This document shows, piece by piece, positions 1 through 5,775 of a DNA stretch of 7,772 nucleotides; position 1 is the first letter of the stretch, and each line of letters opens with the position of its first letter. The notes under the pieces are model-generated. The model was not told the origin of the DNA and made no database searches. It worked only from the letters and a program-made list of their open reading frames with translations. This stretch comes from Lachnospiraceae bacterium. Its GTDB lineage: Bacteria; Bacillota_A; Clostridia; Lachnospirales; Lachnospiraceae. The DNA is taken from NCBI GenBank assembly GCA_009911175.1, contig QXWX01000172.1, positions 1-7,772 of the forward strand, given 5' to 3'. The translations under genes and the position numbers were made by a program.

Positions 1-11
1 GGCATAACCAA
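1..11 (+). rRNA. Probable 3' terminus of 23S rRNA (partial)
   Basis: The first bases, GGCATAACCAA, resemble the end of 23S rRNA; Escherichia coli 23S ends GGCTTAACCTT, whose AACC pairs with the 5' end of the molecule in helix 1. A tRNA cluster directly downstream fits the distal part of an rRNA operon. Only about 11 nt are visible, so this rests on a short match plus context, and the exact mature end is uncertain. Confidence 0.5.
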
Positions 12-98
12 GAAGGTGGTTGCTGTAAGAGAGCAGTATGGATAGGATAATGATTCTTCGTGTGTAGTTTTGAAGGTGTATGTTCAAATTGAATATAT

Positions 99-172
99 GG
101 CCCAGTGGCTCAGTTGGTTAGAGCGCCGCCCTGTCACGGCGGAGGTCGAGAGTTCGAGTCTCTTCTGGGTCG
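99..172 (+). tRNA. tRNA-Asp (anticodon GTC)
   Basis: The acceptor stem GGCCCAG (99-105) pairs with CTGGGTC (165-171), with one G-U pair and discriminator G172. The anticodon stem CCGCC/GGCGG closes the loop CTGTCAC, giving anticodon GTC at 133-135. D-arm and T-arm (GTTCGAG) are canonical. No CCA is encoded, so the end must be added by tRNA nucleotidyltransferase. It is the first tRNA of the cluster, 5 nt before tRNA-Val. Confidence 0.97.
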
Positions 173-177
173 TTTAT

Positions 178-250
178 GGGGTCTTAGCTCAGCTGGGAGA
201 GCATCTGCCTTACAAGCAGAGGGTCATAGGTTCGAGCCCTATAGGCCCCA
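178..250 (+). tRNA. tRNA-Val (anticodon TAC)
   Basis: The acceptor stem GGGGTCT (178-184) pairs with AGGCCCC (243-249); A250 is the discriminator. The anticodon stem TCTGC/GCAGA encloses CTTACAA, giving anticodon TAC at 211-213. The base 3' of the anticodon (position 37) is A214. In E. coli the tRNA-Val with this anticodon carries N6-methyladenosine at A37, made by TrmN6, and a TrmN6 homologue lies at 5776-6516. No CCA is encoded. Confidence 0.97.
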
Positions 251-262
251 TTTAGAGAAAAC

Positions 263-344
263 GGATGGATTCCCGAGTGGCCAAAGGGGGCAGACTGTAA
301 ATCTGTTGCAAGTTGCTTCGGTGGTTCGAATCCACCTCCATCCA
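263..344 (+). tRNA. tRNA-Tyr (anticodon GTA), long variable arm
   Basis: The acceptor stem GGATGGA (263-269) pairs with TCCATCC (337-343); A344 is the discriminator. The anticodon stem GCAGA/TCTGT encloses CTGTAAA, giving anticodon GTA at 297-299. A long variable arm (about 306-320) marks it as class II, which in bacteria is limited to Leu, Ser and Tyr. No CCA is encoded. Confidence 0.96.
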
Positions 345-346
345 TC

Positions 347-426
347 AGCCGAGAGGCTTGTTATATAGATAATTTGCATGAGGAATTACATGTACCCTTT
401 ATGGGTACAATGTAATGACGTGCAAG
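347..426 (+). other. Structured spacer between tRNA-Tyr and tRNA-Thr
   Basis: This is the longest spacer in the cluster (345-436). It contains a small hairpin, AGCC-GAGA-GGCT (347-358, GNRA-type loop), then a long one from about 374 to 425. The latter has a core TGTACCC/GGGTACA (391-397/403-409), continuing after a bulged A410 with AATTACA/TGTAATT-like pairing (385-390/411-416), then an internal loop and TTGCA/TGCAA (374-378/421-425). No U-tract follows, so an intrinsic terminator is unlikely. A ribonuclease processing site or a small mobile hairpin are both possible. Confidence 0.6.
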
Positions 427-436
427 CAGTTAGCTT

Positions 437-509
437 GCCGATGTGGCTCAATTGGCAGAGCAGCTGATTTGTAATCAGCAGGTTATCGGTTCGAGTCCGA
501 TCATCGGCT
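437..509 (+). tRNA. tRNA-Thr (anticodon TGT)
   Basis: The acceptor stem GCCGATG (437-443) pairs with CATCGGC (502-508); T509 is the discriminator. The anticodon stem GCTGA/TCAGC encloses TTTGTAA, giving anticodon TGT at 470-472. The T-arm (GGTTCGAGTCC) is canonical. No CCA is encoded. The spacer after it contains the perfect hairpin TATTCC-AAAA-GGAATA (511-526). Confidence 0.97.
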
Positions 510-510
510 T

Positions 511-526
511 TATTCCAAAAGGAATA
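511..526 (+). other. Perfect 6-bp hairpin in tRNA spacer
   Basis: TATTCC, loop AAAA, GGAATA, placed 2 nt after the tRNA-Thr acceptor stem. It has no U-tract, and the cluster continues downstream, so it is more likely a processing or insulating structure than a terminator. Confidence 0.55.
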
Positions 527-539
527 GTAAATTGAATAT

Positions 540-614
<75 letters not shown>

Positions 615-616
615 TC

Positions 617-633
617 ATGACTGTATCAGTCAT
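617..633 (+). other. Perfect 7-bp hairpin in tRNA spacer
   Basis: ATGACTG (617-623), loop TAT, CAGTCAT (627-633). It fills nearly the whole spacer between tRNA-fMet and tRNA-Phe, with no U-tract. It is the third spacer hairpin of the cluster, which suggests a shared role in tRNA maturation. Confidence 0.55.
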
Positions 634-635
634 AT

Positions 636-708
<73 letters not shown>

Positions 709-722
709 TTTTTTTATTGTTC

Positions 723-751
723 AAAATACCGAGTTTTCGGTGTTTTTTTTT
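723..751 (+). terminator. Intrinsic terminator of the tRNA (rrn) transcript
   Basis: The stem ACCGA/TCGGT (728-732/737-741) with loop GTTT extends through T727-G742 and four A-T pairs (723-726 with 743-746). A run of nine T follows from 743. This is a classical Rho-independent terminator about 20 nt after tRNA-Phe. Confidence 0.88.
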
Positions 752-807
752 ATCTGATAAAATAAACATGATGGATGCAGATTGTTTTATAAATAAATTT
801 TACAGCA

Positions 808-836
808 TTTACTTTTTACAAGTAAAATGATATGAT
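808..836 (+). promoter_or_regulatory. Promoter of the decarboxylase gene
   Basis: A -35 like TTTACT (808-813) is separated by 17 bp from the -10 TATGAT (831-836). This predicts a transcript starting near 843. The upstream ATG at 832 lies inside the -10 box and would not be in that mRNA, which argues for translation from 865. Confidence 0.65.
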
Positions 837-849
837 GCAGACAGATATA

Positions 850-856
850 GGAAGGA
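850..856 (+). promoter_or_regulatory. Ribosome binding site deciding the start at 865
   Basis: GGAAGGA lies 8 nt before ATG 865, an ideal Shine-Dalgarno spacing. The alternative in-frame ATG codons at 832 and 835 have no comparable site and overlap the promoter. Confidence 0.75.
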
Positions 857-864
857 ATAAAGGA

Positions 865-2634
865 ATGGAGATAAATGTGAATAACCTGTATAAAAAATTA
901 GAAGAGTATTCACGCTCGGATTATTATGGATTTCATATGCCGGGCCATAAGAGGAATAAAAATACAACGGGCGCTGGGCTTCCTTATGAAATTGATATTA
1001 CGGAGATTAAGGGTTTTGATGATCTGCATCATGCGAAGGGGATGCTGAAGCAGGCTCAGGAACGGGCGGCAAAAGTTTTTCACGGGGAAGAGACTTGTTT
1101 TTTGGTGAATGGGAGTACTGTCGGGATATTGAGTGCGATTCTGGGCTGCACAAGCCGGGGAGATCGAATTCTTATGGCCAGAAATTGTCACAAATCGGTA
1201 TACCATGCGGTGTATATGAATGAATTAGAACCGGAATATGTTTATCCATCGTTTTGTACTCAAAAAAAATTCTATGACTCATGTTCTACTGGGACGGACA
1301 GTTCTCCTTTGAGTATATATACCCAAGTGGAATCTCATAACTCATTTACTCACGGGATAAACGGATCTCAGCTGAGATTGAATGGGGAAATCAGGCCGGA
1401 AGAGATAAGGAATATTTTGGAAAGAGACAAACTTGGTTCTGAGTATGACGGAACAAGATCGGGTTATCAAATTTCCGGGATGAATCATGGGGGGGGAGGG
1501 GGAGATCAGACTGCATCAATGATTGAAAGAAAAAGAATCCGCGCGGTGGTGATTACGTCTCCTACGTATGATGGAATAGTTTCGGATGTGGAAAAGATTG
1601 CATGGATCGTGCATTCTTATGGGATTCCTTTGATTGTGGATGAAGCGCATGGGGCGCATTTTGGATTTCATCCGTATTTTCCGGAAAATGCAAATACCAG
1701 GGGGGCCGATGTAGTTATTCACAGTATTCACAAAACTCTGCCCTCTCTGACACAGACGGCGCTGATCCATATGAATGGAGAGTTGGCAGACAGGGAAAAT
1801 ATTAAAAAATATCTGCATATTCTTCAGACAAGCAGTCCTTCTTATGTATTGATGGCGGGGATTGATGCTTGTATTGACTGGCTGTGCAGTGAGAAAAAGG
1901 ATATTTTGTTTGAACAGTATGTTGATATGTTGAAAGAAACAAGGAAACAACTGAAAAAAATGAAGCATTTGCAGATTGTCGAGACAGAGCATTTTGATTA
2001 TTCTAAAATTGTGATTTCTGTCAGTGGAACAAAGTATTTCGGCAGGGAATTATACACACTGCTCCTGGATCAATACCATTTACAGATGGAGATGGCCGCA
2101 GGGGACTATGTACTGGCGATGACTTCGGTGGGGGATACGAAAGAAGGATTTCAGCGGCTTGTTCAGGCATTGGAGGAGATTGACAGTAAATTAGATGAGG
2201 AAAATCACTCATTTTATATCAGCATGGGAAGGATAAATCCTGATCAGCCATCAATGGGAATCAAAGCGGAAGAGGACTGTACTGAAAATGGGAAAATAGA
2301 GCCTATGAGGCAGAAATCTGCCGGACTGCCCAGGTTGGAGCAGGTTTTTACAAGTTCGGGAATTGAGTATATTGCCAAAGAAAATAAAGAAAAAATCCGC
2401 ATGCTGCCTTGGGAATCCTGCGCCGGATATATTTCGATGGAATACGCATATTTATATCCGCCGGGGATTCCTTTAGTTGTTCCCGGTGAAAGGATTTCGG
2501 AGGAGATTATGATGCTGATCCGGGAATATCATGATATGGGGTTTGAAATTAATGGCTTAATAAAGGATGGGTATATCAATGTATATCTGCTGCGGGAGGA
2601 TGCAAATAATTATACACATCTTTCACTTGTCTAA
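865..2634 (+). CDS. Orn/Lys/Arg decarboxylase family PLP enzyme (YaaO-like)
   Basis: This is a fold-type I pyridoxal-phosphate enzyme of the Orn/Lys/Arg decarboxylase major family. Such cytoplasmic enzymes convert a basic amino acid to a polyamine or diamine with release of CO2; the substrate cannot be read from sequence. Numbering from ATG 865 (589 aa): FHMPGHK at 23-29 is the family N-terminal signature. GSTVGI near 83-88 fits the phosphate-binding loop. D259 in VDEAHGAH should contact the PLP nitrogen, and K290 in HSIHKTL should form the Schiff base. The C-terminal domain follows from about 490. Three low-complexity segments (about 129-172, 189-223, 445-488) are extra relative to ~480-aa relatives, and the second is encoded over a G8 tract. 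It precedes the nucleotide kinase gene, as yaaO precedes tmk in Bacillus, but is separated from it by 254 bp with its own downstream promoter. Family is secure; substrate is unknown. Confidence 0.92.
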   Translation: MEINVNNLYKKLEEYSRSDYYGFHMPGHKRNKNTTGAGLPYEIDITEIKGFDDLHHAKGMLKQAQERAAKVFHGEETCFLVNGSTVGILSAILGCTSRGDRILMARNCHKSVYHAVYMNELEPEYVYPSFCTQKKFYDSCSTGTDSSPLSIYTQVESHNSFTHGINGSQLRLNGEIRPEEIRNILERDKLGSEYDGTRSGYQISGMNHGGGGGDQTASMIERKRIRAVVITSPTYDGIVSDVEKIAWIVHSYGIPLIVDEAHGAHFGFHPYFPENANTRGADVVIHSIHKTLPSLTQTALIHMNGELADRENIKKYLHILQTSSPSYVLMAGIDACIDWLCSEKKDILFEQYVDMLKETRKQLKKMKHLQIVETEHFDYSKIVISVSGTKYFGRELYTLLLDQYHLQMEMAAGDYVLAMTSVGDTKEGFQRLVQALEEIDSKLDEENHSFYISMGRINPDQPSMGIKAEEDCTENGKIEPMRQKSAGLPRLEQVFTSSGIEYIAKENKEKIRMLPWESCAGYISMEYAYLYPPGIPLVVPGERISEEIMMLIREYHDMGFEINGLIKDGYINVYLLREDANNYTHLSLV

Positions 2635-2656
2635 ATTTTCATTTGCCGCGTCGGCT

Positions 2657-2727
2657 TCAATCGACGATTAGTTAATAAGGAATCCTCCCGCAAGCGGGTC
2701 TCTCCTTGTGACCTAATCGTTGATTGA
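2657..2727 (+). repeat. Long imperfect inverted repeat / hairpin
   Basis: The 15-nt arms at 2657-2671 (TCAATCGACGATTAG) and 2713-2727 pair fully, counting one G-U pair. Inside are AAGGA/TCCTT (2677-2681/2703-2707) and CCCG-CAAG-CGGG (2687-2698), separated by symmetric internal loops. The RNA would be a ~71-nt rod. It lies 22 nt after the decarboxylase stop and could end that transcript, but has no U-tract. The right arm overlaps the start of the coding remnant at 2717, so it may belong to a mobile repeat. Confidence 0.6.
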
Positions 2728-2794
2728 CGACAACGCAGAACTGGCAGAAATAGCAGGTGCAGAATTCACCGTTAATTACGCAATGCTGTACTAG
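2717..2794 (+). pseudogene. C-terminal coding remnant ending YAMLY (copy 1)
   Basis: The frame from TCG 2717 reads SLIDDNAELAEIAGAEFT followed by VNYAMLY and stop TAG (2792-2794). TAA directly precedes it and there is no start codon. A homologous tail lies on the opposite strand at 7536-7634, with matching frame, matching stop and 18 identical terminal bases (2777-2794). I do not recognise the parent protein. The pattern suggests decayed copies of one gene or repeat element. Relative to copy 2 it lacks 21 nt. Confidence 0.5.
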
Positions 2795-2835
2795 GAATGC
2801 CTGGTTAAGGTGTGATCAATACCTGCATAGGATAG

Positions 2836-2863
2836 TTTTATTAGAAACACAGAAATATATAAT
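2836..2863 (+). promoter_or_regulatory. Candidate promoter of the kinase gene
   Basis: A perfect -10, TATAAT (2858-2863), is preceded 16 bp upstream by a weak TTTTAT (2836-2841). Transcription would begin near 2870, just before the Shine-Dalgarno AAGGAA (2875-2880). The -35 is poor, so this is tentative. Confidence 0.4.
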
Positions 2864-2888
2864 TGATATGGATTAAGGAAAAGCGAGA

Positions 2889-3494
2889 ATGGGAAAAATT
2901 TACTATATTATGGGCAAAAGCGCTTCGGGGAAGGATTCTATTTTTAAGGAGCTGAAAAAGAGGATGCCCCAATTGCGTGAGATTGTGCTGTATACGACCA
3001 GGCCGATCAGGGAAAATGAGACAGAAGGGGCGGAATATCATTTTGTAAATGAGGAATTTCTGCGGGAAATGCAGGAAAAGAAGCGGGTGATCGAGCTGCG
3101 GTCTTATGATACGAAATGCGGAATCTGGAAATATTTTACCGCGGATGACGGACAGATCGACCTGGAGGAATTTCATTATCTTGCGATTGGGACTCTGGAA
3201 TCTTATGCGGCGATGACGGCTTATTTTAGTGTGGAAAATGTGGTTCCGATCTATGTGGAGGTGGAAGACGGGATGCGGCTCTTACGCGCGGTGGAGCGTG
3301 AACGTCTGCAGACCAATCCGAAATATGCGGAGCTGTGCAGACGGTTTCTGGCGGATTCGGAGGATTTTTCGGAAAAGAATTTGAAAACGGCGGGAATTAA
3401 GAGGCGGTTCCAGAATGTGAATTTTGAGGAGTGTATAGGAGAAATCTGTCAGTATATAAGAGAAATTTGTGATTTTAGTAGGAAGAAAATTTGA
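2889..3494 (+). CDS. Divergent guanylate-kinase-like nucleotide kinase
   Basis: This is a 201-aa protein of the guanylate kinase fold; canonical enzymes phosphorylate GMP to GDP with ATP in the cytoplasm. The P-loop is GKSASGKDS (residues 9-17), with D16 where many relatives have G or S. The GMP-binding segment is clear: YTTRP (35-39), R41, then G47, Y50 and F52, matching the TTRPxRxxExxGxxYHF pattern. The region that normally carries the acidic D-x-QG motif reads YLAIGTLESY (97-106), so part of the canonical nucleobase-binding site is changed. An arginine-rich lid follows (134-152). The start has AAGGAA (2875-2880) 8 nt upstream. It occupies the position of tmk in the Bacillus yaaO-tmk-holB order but is not a thymidylate kinase. 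Substrate could be GMP, another nucleotide, or a non-nucleotide ligand; kinase fold is well supported, specificity is not. Confidence 0.8.
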   Translation: MGKIYYIMGKSASGKDSIFKELKKRMPQLREIVLYTTRPIRENETEGAEYHFVNEEFLREMQEKKRVIELRSYDTKCGIWKYFTADDGQIDLEEFHYLAIGTLESYAAMTAYFSVENVVPIYVEVEDGMRLLRAVERERLQTNPKYAELCRRFLADSEDFSEKNLKTAGIKRRFQNVNFEECIGEICQYIREICDFSRKKI

Positions 3495-3562
3495 ACAAGA
3501 AAATGATTTCCACTATTTTTTGAGATAAAATTTATAAAAAAGTATGTTAATAAGGAATTATA

Positions 3563-3571
3563 TGTTATACT
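3563..3571 (+). promoter_or_regulatory. Candidate extended -10 promoter upstream of holB
   Basis: TGTTATACT combines the TGn extension with a good -10, TATACT (3566-3571). No clear -35 lies 17 bp upstream. It sits in the 223-bp gap between the kinase gene and holB, leaving a ~140-nt leader. The gap holds no gene I can support and no clear terminator. Confidence 0.45.
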
Positions 3572-3717
3572 GATAGAGCAAACAGAAAGGGAATGGGATA
3601 AAATTGTCAGCAGATGTTCGGTGCAGGATCTTCTAAAGGAATCCGTCCGTATGTGTGCGGAGCTGAATAGATGCGGTCATTTTTACATGAAAAGATAAAA
3701 AGACAGCAGGTGATGAG

Positions 3718-4713
3718 ATGAGTGGGTTTAAGGAAATTGTCGGGCATAAGAATATCATCCGGTATATAGAAAATGTTTCGGCTTCAGATCAGGTTTCGCA
3801 CGCGTATATTCTGAATGGAGAGAAGGGATCGGGAAAAAGGCTTCTGGCGGATTTTTTTGCAATGGATCTGCAGTGTGAGGATCGGGAGCCTGACGGGGAA
3901 GCCTGCGGGAGATGCCATTCCTGCAGACAGGCAATGAGCGGCAACCAGCCGGATATTATTTTTATCAGGCATGAGAAGCCGAATACGATCAGTGTTGAGG
4001 AGATTCGGACACAGCTGAATAATGATATTGTGATCCGGCCGTATTCCAGTAAGTATAAGATCTATATTGTTCCGCATGCGGACAAAATGAGTGTACAGGC
4101 TCAGAACGCGCTTTTGAAAACAATCGAGGAGCCGCCGGAATACGCAGTCATTATCCTTTTGACGGAAAATGCGGAAATCCTCCTTCCTACGATCCGGTCC
4201 AGATGTGTGATCTTAAAGCTCCGTAATATTAAAGACCAGCTGATCAAAAAATATCTGATGGAGCAGATGGAGATTCCGGATTATAAGGCGGATATCTGTG
4301 CGGCGTTTGCGCAGGGGAATATGGGAAAGGCAATCTCTCTTGCAAGCTCCGAGCATTTTAATGAGATTAAAGAGGAAATTGTGCATTTGCTGCGTGACAT
4401 CAATGAGATGGAGACGGCGGAGCTGATTGAGGCTGTGAAAAAGTGTTCGGAATTTAAGCTGGATATCAACGATTATTTTGATATGATCGCAATCTGGTAT
4501 CGGGATGTGCTGATCTATAAGGCAACGCTGAGTGTGGACAGGGTCGTTTTTTCCGACCAGCTCAAGTACATCAAGGAGAGGGCGAAAAAGAGTTCTTATG
4601 AGGGAATCGGGATCATCCTGAATGCGCTTGAGACGGCAAAGGGGCGTCTCAAAGCAAATGTAAACTTTGAACTTACCATAGAACTGCTGCTGTTGACAAT
4701 TAAAGAAAATTAG
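3718..4713 (+). CDS. holB: DNA polymerase III subunit delta' (clamp loader)
   Basis: HolB is the delta' subunit of the replicative clamp loader (gamma/tau complex), an AAA+ protein that helps open and load the beta sliding clamp. At 331 aa it has the usual length. Visible features: GHKNI near the N-terminus (9-13), a P-loop-like GEKGSGKR (34-41), and four zinc-ligand cysteines C53, C63, C66 and C69. The diagnostic NALLKTIEEPP (130-140) and the SRC motif (161-163) that supplies the arginine finger follow, then a helical C-terminal domain. The phosphate-binding loop keeps K40, so some nucleotide contact is possible, although delta' is often ATP-inactive. The start has AGGTGAT (3708-3714) just upstream, matching the 16S tail. 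It lies upstream of ricT as in Bacillus. Confidence 0.95.
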   Translation: MSGFKEIVGHKNIIRYIENVSASDQVSHAYILNGEKGSGKRLLADFFAMDLQCEDREPDGEACGRCHSCRQAMSGNQPDIIFIRHEKPNTISVEEIRTQLNNDIVIRPYSSKYKIYIVPHADKMSVQAQNALLKTIEEPPEYAVIILLTENAEILLPTIRSRCVILKLRNIKDQLIKKYLMEQMEIPDYKADICAAFAQGNMGKAISLASSEHFNEIKEEIVHLLRDINEMETAELIEAVKKCSEFKLDINDYFDMIAIWYRDVLIYKATLSVDRVVFSDQLKYIKERAKKSSYEGIGIILNALETAKGRLKANVNFELTIELLLLTIKEN

Positions 4714-4717
4714 ATTG

Positions 4718-4750
4718 AGAATAGCAGACGGGTCTGTGGCCTGCTGTTCT
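4718..4750 (+). other. Hairpin between holB and ricT
   Basis: The arms AGAATAGCAG (4718-4727) and CTGCTGTTCT (4741-4750) form 10 pairs including one G-U, around a 13-nt loop. It starts 4 nt after the holB stop. Without a U-tract it is unlikely to terminate efficiently; it may stabilise the holB mRNA end or mark a cleavage site. A weak TATACA -10 (4769-4774) follows before ricT. Confidence 0.5.
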
Positions 4751-4794
4751 GATACAAAGATAATAGACTATACATTTTAAGGAGAATAGAAAGT

Positions 4795-5673
4795 ATGACA
4801 AAGGTGATTGGCGTGCGCTTCCGGAAGGCGGGGAAGGTTTATTTCTTTTCGCCGGGAAAGTTTCAGATCGAGCAGGGAAGCCATGTGATTGTTGAGACTG
4901 CCCGGGGTGTGGAGTATGGATGGGTAGTCACCGGTCCCAAGGAGGTCAAGGATGAAGAGGTGGTACAGCCTTTGAAGTCCGTGATCCGTCTTGCGACGGA
5001 CCAGGACAGGCGTACTGTGGAGAAGAATAAGGAAAGAGAGAGAGAAGCATTTCAGATCTGTCAGGAGAAGATCCAGAAGCATGGTCTGGAAATGAAGCTG
5101 ATTGATGCGGAATATACATTTGACAATAATAAGGTTTTGTTTTATTTTACCGCAGACGGACGGATTGATTTCCGGGATTTAGTAAAGGATCTGGCTTCCG
5201 TGTTCCGGACCCGGATTGAGCTGAGGCAGATCGGAGTGCGGGATGAGACGAAGATCCGGGGTGGGATCGGGATCTGCGGCAGGTCTTTGTGCTGCAGCAC
5301 GTATCTGTCGGAATTTTCGGCAGTGTCGATCCGGATGGCAAAGGAACAGAACCTGTCCCTGAATCCGACAAAGATTTCGGGGGTATGCGGCAGGCTGATG
5401 TGCTGTCTGACGAACGAGCAGGAGATTTATGAGGAATTGAACCGTCATCTTCCGTCTGTGGGAGATAGTGTGACAACTTCGGATGGGCTCAGAGGGACCG
5501 TGCATTCGCTGAGTGTGCTGCGAAAGCTGGTGAAGGTGATTGTGAATCTGGAAAATGATGAGAAGGAGATCCGGGAATATCACGTGGACGACCTTCATTT
5601 TAAACCAAGGCGCAAAAAGCAGAAGGTATCCAAGGAAGAGCTGAAGGAGCTTGGGGAACTGGAAAAGGAATGA
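4795..5673 (+). CDS. ricT: PSP1 domain protein RicT (YaaT)
   Basis: In Bacillus subtilis RicT (YaaT) forms a complex with RicA and RicF that carries [4Fe-4S] clusters and works with RNase Y in mRNA maturation; it also affects sporulation and competence. This 292-aa protein has the PSP1 domain over about residues 60-210. Two cysteine clusters are visible: CGRSLCC (C161, C166, C167) and CGRLMCC (C198, C203, C204), the expected Fe-S ligands. The C-terminus from about 270 is lysine- and glutamate-rich and probably flexible. AAGGAG (4779-4784) lies 10 nt before the start. The stop overlaps the first unit of a tandem repeat leading to trmN6. Family assignment is firm; whether RicA and RicF partners exist in this organism cannot be seen here. 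Confidence 0.93.
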   Translation: MTKVIGVRFRKAGKVYFFSPGKFQIEQGSHVIVETARGVEYGWVVTGPKEVKDEEVVQPLKSVIRLATDQDRRTVEKNKEREREAFQICQEKIQKHGLEMKLIDAEYTFDNNKVLFYFTADGRIDFRDLVKDLASVFRTRIELRQIGVRDETKIRGGIGICGRSLCCSTYLSEFSAVSIRMAKEQNLSLNPTKISGVCGRLMCCLTNEQEIYEELNRHLPSVGDSVTTSDGLRGTVHSLSVLRKLVKVIVNLENDEKEIREYHVDDLHFKPRRKKQKVSKEELKELGELEKE

Positions 5674-5773
5674 CGGATGGATGCTGACGCGGGCAGTGTC
5701 GGCGTGAGGAAGCAGAAAAAGAATGACGGATGATACTGATGCAGACAGCGCCGGGCAGGAGGAAGCAAAGAGG
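5668..5773 (+). repeat. Degenerate ~53-bp tandem duplication before trmN6
   Basis: Unit 1 (5668-5720) and unit 2 (5721-5773) both begin GAATGACGGATG and both end near GGAAGCA, with roughly 70-75% identity by eye between. Unit 1 includes the ricT stop codon. Unit 2 contains an 18-codon frame, MTDDTDADSAGQEEAKRK (5723-5779), preceded by GAGGAAG (5706-5712). Its TGA overlaps the trmN6 ATG, as in translational coupling. The duplication fills the place where yabA stands in Bacillus. Confidence 0.6.
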
Positions 5774-5775
5774 AA

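Noticed and set aside
20..51. A promoter for the tRNA cluster (TTGCTG ... GATAAT).
   Set aside because: Spacing is 20 bp and the -35 match is poor; transcription from the rRNA operon is simpler.
768..830. A 20-codon frame (MMDADCFINKF...) between the tRNA terminator and the decarboxylase.
   Set aside because: No ribosome site, and it overlaps the promoter region.
832..864. An upstream start (ATG 832) adding 11 residues to the decarboxylase.
   Set aside because: The ATG lies in the predicted -10 box and lacks a ribosome site, while ATG 865 has GGAAGGA at ideal spacing and begins the conserved N-terminus.
2671..3558. A 13-bp direct repeat GTTAATAAGGAAT at 2671-2683 and 3546-3558.
   Set aside because: In a window of this size with AT-rich gaps, a 13-mer repeat is expected by chance, and no flanking similarity was seen.
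3570..3692. A 40-codon frame between the kinase and holB (contains EREWDKIVSRC), considered as a remnant of yaaQ or yaaR.
   Set aside because: No usable start codon or ribosome site, and no resemblance I can recognise to either protein.
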